Shown piece after piece: positions 34,701 to 46,019 of a DNA stretch of 64,000 nt (position 1 is its first letter; each line of letters opens with the position of its first letter). The DNA comes from Theristus sp. LFF4_11 (Eukaryota > Nematoda > Chromadorea > Monhysterida > Xyalidae): the NCBI GenBank assembly GCA_030248135.1, contig JASANC010000091.1, positions 90,541-154,540 of the forward strand, given 5' to 3'. The position numbers were made by a program, and so were the translations under genes. The notes under the pieces were generated by a model. That model did not search any database. It was not told where the DNA came from and was given only the letters and a program-made list of their open reading frames with translations.

Positions 34701-35226
34701 ACGGTGAATCGTGGTTTCGTTTACCATGGGCTTATCGCTGCTAGACCATTCTCTTATCAGTTGTTCTAACGCTAACTTTAGGCCAAAAAGCATTATTATT
34801 TTGTTTAGTAGACCTTCTCATGTTTTCTCTGAGAAACGTTCTTTTTATCTGCCTGTTGTGTTTTTTTGGTACACAATCCACAATTCTTGAATTTATTTGG
34901 TTCTATCTCAAAAAAAATTTTTCCCACGTTATATTGTCAATTTATCAAGTAATTTTTCTCAGCACGTTTATGTGTGGTTAGGTGGAAAAAAGGATTTTCA
35001 AATCAGACTTCCTTGCCGAGTTTTTGCTCATGGCACCTGAAAACTTCTTGAAAGCTTCATGACTCTTTTTGCAACTAAAAAATTAAAGTCAACAAAAATA
35101 TCGATCAACGAATTTGTTCACTACCTTTCTCACCGGTGAAATATCTCCCTCAGTATTGTTTCCTTTCAAGTTCTCAGGTCCAACTAATAAAAAAATGCTT
35201 TAAAAACGCCTATCTCTTCTCGCTAT
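31757..35226. other. Long intergenic region without recognised genes
   Basis: Apart from a 37-bp tandem duplication at 31949-32024, I see nothing I can support here on either strand. Reading frames are short, unspliced and without family resemblance. The right part is the 5' flank of the aerolysin-like gene. Confidence 0.4.
31949..32024. repeat. Two perfect 37-bp tandem copies
   Basis: The unit starting CAACTGCGCGGGCCACATAA occurs at 31949 and 31986 without mismatches, indicating a recent duplication. Confidence 0.9.
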
Positions 35227-36791
35227 ATGGGCAATCAATTGCTGAAAGGCTCCGACGACTTGACCGTAGCGGACCCGGACCAATCGTTGCAGGACACCTG
35301 TACGACCGTCTCCACTGGCCGCGGCGCCGGAGCGCCCTCACACCAGAGCCAATCAGCGAGCAGTAAACGGGCAAACATGATCGACCTTCATCAAATGTTC
35401 GAGAACTTCGCCTGGCAACACTACCAGGACTTGGACGGCATCAAGAAGACGAAGAGTGAATTTCGAAATATGGACCGCGACGACTGTTCGTTCGAAGTGA
35501 ACATCAAGCAGCTGACCATCGAGCACACCGAGCCGGAGTACCTGAACTTCCAGCCGACTGGCGCCAAGCCGTACACGCTGTTCAAGACGGTCTTCACCAA
35601 CAACACCGATCGCGACCAGGAGTACTCGTTCAAGACGGAACGCACCACGGAGTCGTTGGCGTTGATCGCGCGCGAACAGGGATACACCATCGGACAGGAG
35701 GCCGAGTTGACCATGAAGACGCCATGTCTGTTCGGGAGCGTTGTTTGTTTTGGTGGAGTTTTGGTGGAGGTTTTTTATTGAGATCCCCACACCTGAATTA
35801 GCAACTTGCTCGTTTTGGTGTGGTCGTTCGCATTCATTGTGATCAAATTTTCAAATAAAGCGTTTATTGTTTGCAACGACTCTGACTGGGGTGAGTTGTG
35901 TTTGGCGAACTGGAAAACACTGATTGGTTGCACGTACGAGGTACACAATCAACCGAATCCGAAAGGGTTTTATCATGACAAATACGTATTTGCTGTGATG
36001 CCTGCGAACGTTGTGGGAACCACTCGTGAAAAAAAGCGGAAGTCATGAACGCGAAAAGCGGTGAACTGAAGAGCGTGACAACTGTACACAAAACGGTTTT
36101 ATCAAACCAAAAATTTTTTTTAATGTTTCAACCACAAAAATACCATTGCAGGCGAAATCCTCGAGTTCAAAGCGGGCTTCAAGCACGAGATGTCGTTCAA
36201 CAAAGCGAGTGAGAACAGCATCAGTGAAACGTTGACCTGGGGTGTTGACAGTACGATCGTTGTGCCGAAACATTACACAACCACAGCGGAGTTGGTCGTT
36301 GAAGAGATGAAATACAACGGCAGCTTTCATGTCACCAGCAAGCTTTATGGCTAGTTACTTTTTTGTTGAATATTTCCATTGGCGATGTAATGATGACACC
36401 CTTCTCTCTGTCACATGCCGTTTTCAATAGTCCCATAGTCTGTCAAAGCACAACAGAGAACAGACGCATATTTGTCGATTTATCATTCTCACTGCACTCA
36501 GGTCGTGTCACAATCAGCATTTTCCGTCGTCGCGACGGCGCCCTGGTGCTGCCGGTGACGGCGAACGTCGCCGAGGTCTTCCGCGAGATTCTCTCCGGGG
36601 GCAACGTCTCGAAGGAGCTCAAATCAATGACCACTCTCGAGAAGAACGTCGTGAAACTGCACACCAAGGGCAACTGTAGTTTTCAGTTTGCGATGAAACA
36701 GAAGATCGTTCTGAATGAGGCGCCCATGTCGTCGTCGGCGATGCTCAGAGGCGGACGCGAGGACTGCGGCGAATGTGATTTGAAGGAGTGA
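35227..36791 (+). CDS. Aerolysin/ETX-MTX2-like beta-pore-forming domain protein
   Basis: Proteins with this fold oligomerise on membranes and insert a beta barrel; animal versions include natterin-like and other defence or digestive proteins. Three exons fit: 35227-35725, 36152-36349 and 36502-36791 (TGA), in phase, about 328 residues. The support is a segment rich in alternating Ser/Thr strands with ETLTWGVDST and VPKHYTTTAELVV, matching the ETX-MTX2 core where a VxVPP-type turn follows the insertion loop. The start MGNQLLKGSDD shows no signal peptide, so secretion by the usual route is not evident. The N-terminal ~50 residues are low complexity. The second intron must use a GC donor (36350-36351), because reading on gives TAG; alternatively the protein stops there. 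Remote structural classes are hard to call by eye, so function is unproven. Confidence 0.7.
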
Positions 36792-37378
36792 CGCAAACTG
36801 CCTACGTGTCATTGATTCTCACTGTATGTACATGTATCGTTGTTCATTTGTGATTTTATTTGTCAGGGTTATCAGTATCGGTAGGTCTCTTTATGAAAAA
36901 GTCGATCATCAAAAAACTACGTCAGACTGTTTTGAGTGGACTGAAAGTGCCGATTCCAATGGTTGAGCCTGCCAAAGTTAAATAAGCAGTATTCATTGTA
37001 TGTGAATTTACTTACTTTCCGTTGATTTGTCATTTTATTTTTTTTCCTGAAACAATTTTGTTGAAACGCTGCGTCTGCGCATTGCTTGTGATGTGGTTTA
37101 CTTTGCACAAGCGAAAGGAAACTACAAAAGAGACACGACGACGACGGAAATACCGGTAATTATTTTTAATCGCGTATCATTTTTAACAACCAAATAATCG
37201 CACATCATTAACGACACTGCACTTGGCAAAACCATATGAAGCGCCGCCCATAAAATGGTGCACATCTCCAGTGGTAGTGCATCAGTCTCTTTTTCACACA
37301 ACACATTTTTTCTACATTCCCTCCCTCAAACAACCCTCGTCCACCCACCACACCACATCCAAATTCGTCATCATCACC
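36792..37378. other. Short intergenic region between aerolysin-like and kinase genes
   Basis: This is the 3' flank of the first gene and 5' flank of the second, both on the plus strand. A C-rich CCACCCACCACACCACATCC stretch just precedes the kinase ATG. No other feature is seen. Confidence 0.5.
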
Positions 37379-40300
37379 ATGGTCCGAGTGACCGCTTACT
37401 GTTTCACGGCCCCAATTCGTGGACAATGCCCGAAAACGTCCATTGAACTGTCTCAGCAGGTTCGAAAAAAGTGTTCTTAATAATTTTTTGAACTCTTTTT
37501 CGGGGGTGTTTGTTTTTTTAAACAACCCGTATTGTGCTGCCAGCCAATGCTAGCCTTTCTGCTATTAAAAGGAAACAAAGAAAGCGTGAAATGACCCCTT
37601 TTGCCTACAGAAATTGGTGGCGCACGGGGTGTTCAGCAACGTTTACAGTGCTCGCCTGAAATGTGCTGAAATTGGCGTGAACAATGCTGTGGTGGCGATC
37701 AAAAAGGTTGGCACAATCTCCAAACGTCCAAGAATGTCACAGTGGAAATATAATTTGCCGCAAAGTCACGAGTTGTTGGTTATACGACACGTTTCAAACG
37801 CCGTGTTCAGACTCAACCGCATGACGGCATGCGCACTGACACCATTCATATTTGTTCCACCCACACCATCACACAACGCTCGTGCAATCGCAATTGCAAT
37901 TCGCATTGAGAATATCATGAAAATGCAGTGCCATTTGTGGTTATCACCGCTATGACTTGAAAAATATTGCAGAATCTATTTTGATTTGCTTACTGTCTTT
38001 CCAGACCTGGTCAAAATGCTCCGAAGATACGAGCGAAATTGAAATCTACAAACTGTTGCAGCGCGACCGACAACATCGACAGATACTCGAGCTGAAGTTC
38101 TACTTCAAGACTGTCATTGATGCTGGTATGATTTACCCACGGGGGTATTTTACGGGGGCAGTACGGTAATAGAGTATGTTAGGCTCGAGGTATAGCCGTA
38201 TAAAATATTTGCCAGTTTCCGCCGGAGTTTAGTACCGTAGAGTTTTCGGAGCCGGTGCGATAAAAAAGCCGAAATTCACAAAGTTCACACTGCCAGCAGA
38301 CGAGCCAGTGTGCCACCAGCTGGTGTTCGACCTGATGGAGTGCAACGTCAACGAGCTGCTATTGGACTATCGCAAACGGCACGACCGCCCGGCGCCGCTG
38401 TTGGCGCGCGTTTGGGCCTATCAAATGTTGCTGGCTCTCGACTTTCTTGACCAATTGGTATTATATTCCCAATTTATTATCTTTCTTGTTAAACGTGTTC
38501 CAATAAGTCAGCAAAACTTTTTCATGGTGTTTTTCAAGCTTGTTTCATCATGTGTTTCATCAGTTTTTCAAATTTTCCAAAATAACAATTTTTTCTCACA
38601 GCGAAATTTTCAAATTCCGTGTTTTTTCTATCTGCTCAGCAAATCTGCCACCGAGACGTGAAGCCGGACAATCTACTACTCGACAAAGAGACGGCGCAAC
38701 TGAAACTGGGCGACTTCGGCTCGGCCTGTCTGATCACGGACGATGACCGCCAGCACACGCCGTACAGGGTGACGCGCTTCTATCGGGCGCCGGAGATGCT
38801 GCTCGGCAGTGTGCAGTTAGTCCCTTCTTTCATCCAACAGTCGTTTTATTCCGTTTCAGTTTCACGGTTTTTTAAGCGCTTAAGCTTTGCTGAACAGGAA
38901 CTCAAGTGATCACAAATTGGCTCGGTAAAATCGGGCCCAAAAAAGTCCCCAATGTCTGAAAAACAAATGTTTTTAAACCTCGGTTAGCAAGACAAAAAAA
39001 CTTCATGTTGCTGGCCTCAAATTCGGTTTACTCATACATGTATCTAGATACATAACATAAGTCAAGTGCGCAATCCGCATATGCAGATTTTCAGCTGAAA
39101 AACACTTTTTTACACTTTTATAAGCCTATTCCACGAACGTGATGTTTCGGTATATTCCACTTATTGCAACAGAATGGAACTTTAAAACGTTCCTTTGCAG
39201 CTATTCACATCGAATCGACTGGTGGGCGGCGGCGTGTGTCATCTATGAAATGCTGACGGCGCATCGGCTGTTCGCGCAGCCTGATCCCATTCGGCAATAC
39301 TACAAAATACACAAATCGCTCGGAAAACCGACCGCGCAGAATCTTGCCGTTGGTGGAATATAAAAAATTCTTTGGTGCAATTCATTTGTGTTTTTCCGAA
39401 CTTTTTTTGCGACTGACAGAATAAAATGAAATTACCGAAGGACGTTTCAGGACATGCGCGTCCCGGAACATCGCCAGAAAAAGATCATCGTTCGTTTCTC
39501 AGCCGTTCCGCCCCGACCATGGAAGGAAGTCGTTTCAGGACTCGATCATGTCTGTTCTCTTCACGTTGGCAAAAAAATATGTTTAATATTGTCGCGCTGG
39601 TTAAGCAAATCTCTGCGCGTTTTAGACCTTTTGACAAACTCACAAGAGTAAGCCTAAGCCTAAGCCTAAATATTTTCATGAAATTTCTCTGGCAAAATAC
39701 CCAATGCATAGTTCTGGCTCGAGGTGTCAGCGAAATTCCGCTGGTGTCGCTGCCTGCATCTTTTTAAAAACCCAGTTAATTGAAATCAGCTGAAGAAATA
39801 GGTCAAATCAGCTGTTCCCAATAGTTTTGGGTCAACCACTTTTTCAAGTTTCATTCACTTTAGGACGAGCCTGCGCAGCAGCTGCTGAAGTTGATGCTTG
39901 TTTACTCCCCGCAACAACGGCTTTCCCCACGGGATGCTACGCAACATTCGTTTTTCCAAGTGGGTATTTCCAATGTGGCTTCCTATTTTTGTCTCACTTG
40001 TTGCTATTACTTTTTATAAACTGCTAGACTTACACCGGCAAAAAATCTAACTAAAAACTTTTGTCATCGTCTTTCTTGACAATGACAATCAATGAAGCAA
40101 TTGTACCGGACAAACACGGGAGACGACATCTCCGTTTCCACGCAAAATAGAAAGTTGTCCGAAAAGAGGCCGAAAAGGGGTTTCATCTGAAGGACCGGAA
40201 CCGCGCGCTGCGCTATGTAAAAATCATTCACATTTACATTCAGAGAACCGGCGTTCACTGCCCATTTTTGTCACGTTTTGAAATTTTTGACCGCTGTTCA

Positions 40301-40580
40301 CGACCGGGTTTGGTTTCGTCACTCTGACATCTTGCTAACGGCCTTCCGTCGCGTTTTGTTTTTCGTGCAGCCGCTTCTTGCCGGTGACGCGCAGCTGCCG
40401 AACGGCCGGTCGATTCCACTAACAAAAAGCGAATTGAACTTGAGTTGCGACGAGTATGAAACGGAAGAGTCGTTGCAAACTGCGCACGGATCGGTGGCGC
40501 CTGAGACGGACGCGGACGAACTGGAGGAGAGTGACGATGAAGACGACGACGATGGCGAGGAGGAGGATGGGCCGGATTGA
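37379..40580 (+). CDS. Divergent GSK3-like CMGC serine/threonine kinase
   Basis: Nine exons join exactly in frame to 388 residues: 37379-37459, 37611-37706, 38005-38125, 38300-38457, 38640-38815, 39201-39348, 39451-39531, 39864-39959 and 40371-40580. Landmarks are VAIKK (ATP lysine), ICHRDVKPDNLLLD (catalytic loop), LGDFGSAC (DFG), PYRVTRFYRAPEMLLG (activation loop with a tyrosine at the GSK3 Tyr216 position), IDWWAAACVIYEML and a C-lobe ending in LPNGRSIPL, the GSK3-type tail. The glycine loop is degenerate (AHGVFSNVY where GSK3 has GNGSFGVVY), and the N-lobe is shortened near helix C. A unique acidic tail (DELEESDDEDDDDGEEEDG) follows. GSK3 kinases phosphorylate primed substrates in Wnt, insulin and cell-fate signalling. 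This is a diverged paralog rather than the canonical gene, and whether priming is retained is unknown. A SINE fragment lies in intron 3. Confidence 0.93.
38196..38270 (+). mobile_element. 3' fragment of SINE family 2
   Basis: The stretch CCGCCGGAGTTTAGTACC...GGAGCCGGTGCG matches the body of the SINE at 6719-6960. The tRNA-like head is missing. It lies 30 bp upstream of a kinase exon, in intron 3. Confidence 0.75.
39652..39669. repeat. (GCCTAA)3 telomere-like tract
   Basis: Three copies of GCCTAA, the complement of TTAGGC. TTAGGC is the telomere hexamer of many nematodes. It is inside a kinase intron and too short to be more than suggestive. Confidence 0.5.
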
Positions 40581-41117
40581 GAACGCCAGACACGACGACT
40601 GATTTTAATTGTTGCTGCATAACGTGTTTTCCTCCTTCTAATCTGAAAAATTATACAACGAAGCAACATTGAAACGCAGATCGCAACTGCTTTATTTTGT
40701 TTAAATTCATAAAACTTGTACAGTGAGAGTATACGTGTTTTTCTTCCTACTCCTTGGATGCTATGTAAAAAATAATGCAAAAAAATGGTAATTTTTCATC
40801 AATTAAAGTATTTGTGGCGAAGCCAAATGCGCGACATAAAATGATCATGGTATAATTTGAAATTGCATAAGAATTGAACTGGAAGAATAATTTTTTGTTT
40901 GAAACCCCAAGCCTAAGCCTTTGACTGCTTCGCCTCGCCGGCTGGTTTGGTTGGATGTAGGATCAATTGCCCTAATCTTCAATTTGCTTCTCCAAAAAAT
41001 GATCTGTTTGAATTTAATATTTTTATTCAGCACACATTGATGAATCAATTTCATTGGATAATTGGCACAAATTTTGGTTTTCATGGCGAAAATAAGCAGT
41101 CATACAAAAGAACTGTG

Positions 41118-42733
41118 TTAGCATTCGATGCCAAATTTATCAAAATTTCTGGTGATCACAGCGAGCCGCAGGTGAATGGTGCCCATGGCGACGGTGTTCA
41201 CCTTGATTGGACTGTTGATCACGGCCTCGACGTTGCGCAGTTGCATGCCGCCGCCCAGGAACCGCTGGAGCACTTCCTCTCGAAATGAACCCTAAAAAAG
41301 TCAAATTGGCAAGACGCTATACGTTTTACAAAAACAGTTCAATCGCGGGTTGGCTACACTGGGATTGTAGAGGTCGTCCAATGTGGCCGGCACAGATGCA
41401 CGGGAGAGTCCATTACCTTATCAGATCAGTTTTTTGGTACTGCGATTCATTGCGTTTGGAGACGTCGAAAGGAAACTAGCTCCGTGCTTGATGTGGCAAG
41501 TCAAAATTGTCCAAGTGACCCGGCCCGCCGGTCGAATCTCGGGAACTCGGGACACTTGGTCGATTTTTTGAATTTCGGCGTCACGCATCAAACTTTGCTT
41601 TGCAATCGAATGCGCGCCGCGCACTGAGTCGCAAAACTAAAGGGAAATATGATATACAACGTACTGGCACAGCGACATTGACTTCACCAGCGGTGTCATG
41701 TGCGCGCAGTCATTGTTGAAATGGTTGGTGTTTGTTTTGAATGCTGAAATGGCGGCATTTTCTGAACGCAATCGCTCTTTCTTGCACTTGCCTGGACACG
41801 CCAAGTGGGGCAATCGACCGAGTGCTCGCCAGGTGACGTCGGCACGTGCACTATGCCGTAGCCGCACAGCTCCTGCCGTCCGTAGCTGTCCTGGTGCCAG
41901 ACTTGCAGCTGAATCCGCGGCCAGCCTGTGCGACCGTTGAGAAGATAGGTTGATAATTGAGAATGGAAACCAGGTCGCGGCTATCATTTAGATGGTGTGC
42001 CCGGACACATTCAAATCTTGTTTTCATACACGCGGCTAAACATTTCAGCTGGGACGTGATCAACGTGCGTGCTTTGTCATGAACGTCAGGTTTTTTCATC
42101 AAATTTGTTTTGAGCAATGAATGGATTTTTTGAGTGTTCATGAATTTTTTTGGAATGTCACTGATGATGAACGGTGCTTCTTGCAGAATCAGCAACACCG
42201 CAAAAGCACCCACCTTGAATGGACTTTGTCGCAAGGTGCACATCGATGGGATGACAGAAATACGCCCGGTCACACAACGAAGGCAGGTCGGTCTGTGTTT
42301 GGCCGTCTTTCTGTCCGTTCAACAAACGCCATCCGCCACCTTTTTAGAATTTTTTTTCAATTTTCAGCTGACATTCATCGGTTTCGCAGAAGTGAACATA
42401 AGAATTTGCCAATAAACTTTTAATGCAAAGAAAAACGAAGAGTGGCTCAAACGTGGCGTATTCAGGAAGCTTCTGCAGCCCATTCGGTGTCTTTTTGTTT
42501 GTTCAACTGTGAAATGTTTCGGAAAGAATTGCAGTTTATAATATCAGACAATGATATCACGGAGTCAACTTCTGCCATCACTGAGCGAACAGTGAGAAAA
42601 ATTCGATAACAAGTCCCGAATATTTGAAAGTACAGTCAAACTAACCGTACTGCAACTCCCAAACGAGAAACAACCGCGGGTCGGCAAAACCACTCGCCGA
42701 TTCCAATTGGCCGATGATGTGCACCTCGGCCAT
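41118..42733 (-). CDS. B9D2: B9 domain-containing protein 2, ciliary transition zone
   Basis: B9D2 acts with B9D1, MKS1 and TMEM proteins in the MKS module that gates protein entry at the base of cilia. Four exons on the minus strand, 42733-42646, 42339-42214, 41925-41792 and 41291-41118, join in frame to 173 residues (human about 175), so the gene appears complete. Matches run end to end: [16 protein letters not shown] at the start, [67 protein letters not shown] and the terminal NFDKFGIEC. The third intron has a GC donor (41791-41790) inside AG|GCAAGT, the usual context for GC-AG introns; the GT seven bases downstream would break the frame. The gene converges with the kinase, with 537 bp between them. 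The conserved length and motifs argue that it is functional, implying ciliated cells. Confidence 0.95.
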
Positions 42734-43385
42734 ATTACGTTCTGTCAAACTGCAGTTTTTAACTAAGAATTGTTTTTCAGTGTTTGTTTATTAAATTTTA
42801 TTTTATTGAAATGAATCACAGGACACTACTGGCCAAGTGCAAGTTAGAGACACTTCCAGTTGTCATGACAACAAGCGAAGCACGCAACGCAGTTAAACGC
42901 GTGTGCTTTTTTTCTCATGCTGGTTGGCTGCATTAAATTGCGTGCTCGTCAATTGAATTGAGTCAATTGAACTGGATTCGAAATTCTGAATGTGAACGTC
43001 ATTGTCAACGGACGGGACTGTCCCATCCCGCATTTTGTCCCGCACAGGCTGTCCCGCGCCCATATCCCTAATCGACAGCACCACATATTTCCTCCATTAT
43101 ACGCTTCACTTTACGAATCATCACTTATTTCCTGCATTGTATCTGTATCTACAGATATACAACAATGGTACAACTATATTGTATAGCTGATTGATTGGTT
43201 GCACACACGTGCCGTTGATGTGTGAATTCTGTGCAAGCAAACTCTGCACAGTGCACAGGATATACATACACATACATCAGCCTAAATACATACTGACCAC
43301 GATACAGACCACCTTGGTCAGTGTGCTGTCAGTTTTTTGGAGCATGATTTCAAGCGCAACAAATACGGTCTGCTTGAATAACATA
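42734..43385. other. B9D2 5' flank
   Basis: Upstream region of B9D2. I see no gene or clear repeat before the MITE at 43386. The inverted motif TCAATTGAATTGAGTCAATTGA lies near 42950, with core TCAATTGA repeated. Confidence 0.4.
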
Positions 43386-43636
43386 CCGTAAAGTCTTGCA
43401 AATAAGGTATTTTTATATAAATTTGAAAATCAAAAATTTTTGAAAAAAGTGGAATTTTGTGTGATAAGTGGGAGGTCTTACAAAGCGAAGATTAGGAAGT
43501 CCGGGCCTTATAAACGTAGTGGGATTATGACCAAGTCAAAATTTTGAATTTTTTGGATTCTCGCCGTGCGACACTCCGCCCACTTTTGGGTGAGGGTCTT
43601 ATGAGAGGGAGAAACCTTATATGCAAGACTTTACGG
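43386..43636. mobile_element. TA-flanked MITE with CCGTAAAGTCTTGC ends, copy 2
   Basis: It has ends CCGTAAAGTCTTGC and GCAAGACTTTACGG with TA on both sides (43384-43385 and 43637-43638). The interior matches the complement of 27650-27912, so this is the same family inserted in the other orientation. Confidence 0.88.
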
Positions 43637-43639
43637 TAT

Positions 43640-43970
43640 TATTGTTTCGTGCGAAGGAGACCGAGTAATGTTGAATGATGTGTGAAAAGCCGCACAGCGG
43701 AAAAAGTTGTTTCGCGCCCGAACGAAGTTCGAATATGAAATAATAAATTAATTTAGTGAGTAAAGATTCTGATTGGTTTTTTTCTCAATTTCTTGCACAA
43801 ATCTGCCGTCAGAATAAGCTAACTTTTGCTGATTTCAAATTGCCGCACAGCCATGAAACATTTTCTCTATCTGTGCGTGCAAACGCATATCGGGTCACGT
43901 TTAATAAGAAAGATAATACTTACAATGTCTTGCGTTGTTTAGGAACAATGCTTTTGACAAAACAGACACA
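43640..43970 (+). repeat. Duplicated unit, copy 1 (inverted relative to 46020-46440)
   Basis: This stretch, including the frame FADFKLPHSHETFSLSVRAN (about 43816-43875), is matched in reverse complement at 46020-46440, where a SINE has been inserted. Half of the base changes in the shared frame alter the amino acid, so I do not claim selection on a protein. Confidence 0.65.
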
Positions 43971-44153
43971 CTTTTTCGAATGTGACTATCCGCCGATAAC
44001 CGCCCTATTGCACAAAAGTTAATATTGATCACAGGGGGAATATCAGAGGGAACATACTGTAAGGCACGTTTTGCAAAGTTGTGACAGATAAAAAAGTAAA
44101 AATGTCGCAATCTTGAATCATTTCATTTTGTCACATGTAGAATACATGTGAAT

Positions 44154-45478
44154 TCATTTGCGCTGCCACCACGAAATGCAACCGTCCCACACAGTCAGGC
44201 ATTTATGCTCGCAGTAGTCTCTAGCTCGCCGGTCAGTGTCTGCACAGAGATAATATGGAGGATCCTTTGTGCGAAGTGGACAGCGGTCGCCTGTGGGACA
44301 ACGAGTGACGCGCATTGAGGGCTGCCGTGGTGGTGGTGGTGGCTGAAAATGTGTGCATTGAATGGTTGCATATAGAACGTGGTGGCTGCAAATATGTGCA
44401 TTGAATGGTAGCATATACAATGTTGAACGTGGTGGCTGCAAATATGTGCATTGAATGGTTGCATGTAGAATGTGGTGGCTGCAAATATGTGCATTGAATG
44501 GTTGCATATAGAACGTGGTGGCTGCAAATATGTGCATTGAATGGTAGCATATAGAACGTGGTGGCTGCAAATATGTGCATTGAATGGTAGCATAACAATG
44601 TTGAACGTGGTTACTGCAAATATGTGCATTGAATGGTTGCATGTAGAATGTGGTGGCTGCAAATATGTGCATTGAATGGTAGCATAACAATGTTGAACGT
44701 GGTTACTGCAAATATGTGCATTGAATGGTTGCATGTAGAATGTGGTGGCTGCAAATATGTGCATTGAATGGTTGCATATAGAACGTGGTGGCTACAAATA
44801 TGTGCATTGAATGGTTGCATATAGAACGTGGTGGCTGCAGATATGTGCATTGAATGGTTGCATATAGAGCCTGGTGGCTGTTGTGGGTGAAAAAAGAATG
44901 TTAAAAAGTTTTAATCCGAAGTGCAAGAACTTTGAGGCAGGAATGAACTAAATTTGATTAAAACTTGTGAGCGTTTGTGTCGCAAATTCTACTTTATATA
45001 ATTGTGGTCCAAAAGTACCTTGCTAAATCTAAGTCCAATTCCAATCCCATTCCAATTCTACTGAGTCGATTGGGCTCAAATTTGGGTTGCTGCTAGAGCT
45101 TGAGTTAAGAGTTGATGTACATGTACGGGTCTATAAATGCTGTTGGTTGCGTATTTTATGAATCTAAAGCTCGATTATAAAGATATGGTCCTTAATTGAG
45201 GAATTCACTAACGTTTTTCATTCGTTTCACGTCCGCATGGCAAAATTTGCAGCACCGAACAAAATGAAAATGAGTCAAAATAATATGCCGCAACCTGTGT
45301 CAAAATAATGTTCTAAAGAAGGTGATCAAAAGTTGCACACCGGTGGATAGTAGCCACGCGGCCAGAATACGCCACGACGGAATCGGTCTTTAATCCCATC
45401 AGTAACTTTGGCGTTGATCGATTCAAATAAGCCGATCAACAAAACCAAGGTCAAAATTACCGCCGTTTTTGACAACAT
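44154..45478 (-). CDS. Small secreted six-cysteine protein, paralog 1
   Basis: Two exons on the minus strand, 45478-45341 and 44342-44154, join in frame to 108 residues. The first encodes a clear signal peptide (MLSKTAVILTLVLLIGLFES, cut probably after INA) and a short basic-aromatic segment ending in YYPP. The second opens with a proline run, then a C-terminal domain with six cysteines spaced C-X5-C-X11-C-X10-C-X3-C-X6-C, and ends with a tryptophan- and lysine-rich tail. Six cysteines suggest three disulfides and an extracellular role such as a defence, signalling or venom-type peptide, but I recognise no family and name no function. The intron is mostly a ~40-bp minisatellite. Paralog 2 is at 47274-48293, about 78-80% alike in the second exon by eye. 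The frame of exon 2 stays open upstream through the array, so other acceptors could lengthen the proline region. Confidence 0.72.
44343..44880 (-). repeat. ~40-bp minisatellite of acceptor-like units, about 13 copies
   Basis: On the minus strand each unit contains CACATATTTGCAGCCACCAC, an acceptor-like T-rich CAG followed by CCACCAC. That is the same junction used by the exon it abuts. Some units are 45 bp. Because the unit length is not a multiple of three, successive units fall in different frames, yet long frames stay open through the array. Confidence 0.85.
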
Positions 45479-45768
45479 CACGAAGAGCTTTACCAGATAC
45501 TTTTTTCAATGCTGGTTTGTTAGAGCTTTTCACAGAGACAAGCAAGTTTGAATGAAAAGGATGTGGGATTGTACAACCACCTATTCGAAAAAATGATGAT
45601 GATGGTATGACAAAAAAACAATAAATCGGGGTTTGTGAGAACACGAGAACAAAACGAACAGACAAGCAATACAATTACCATATTCGTTATGAAATTCAAA
45701 TTATTTGTAACTTCTCAGGCGTTGTTTTTCCAGCGTGGAAAAGTTGTGCAGATTGGATGGATTGACAG

Positions 45769-45771
45769 CAG

Positions 45772-45837
<66 letters not shown>

Positions 45838-46010
45838 GGGTTTTAGGCGATGTTTTTTAGCCAGGGCTAACACAGAGAAGCGTACATAACGCAATTATAA
45901 AGCGCCCATCGAGTTTTCTGTCATTAAGTGCCATACACCCCTTGGCGGGGTTCGATCCCCGAACACACAGACAATAGTCTACCGCGTTACCACCAGGCCA
46001 CGAGGGTTAA
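45769..46010 (-). mobile_element. tRNA-derived SINE, family 1, with long triplet tail
   Basis: The tail is (GTT)n at 45769-45836, about 22 triplets, and the body and tRNA-like head run to the complement of GGCCTGGTGG near 46005. The translated polycysteine here is an artefact of the triplet tract. The other duplicated block has the same triplet tract at 48563 but no SINE body. Confidence 0.88.
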
Positions 46011-46019
46011 AAACAGAGT

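Noticed and set aside
45635..45889. Polycysteine and polyleucine frames here and at 48480-48811
   Set aside because: They are translations of (GTT)n microsatellites.
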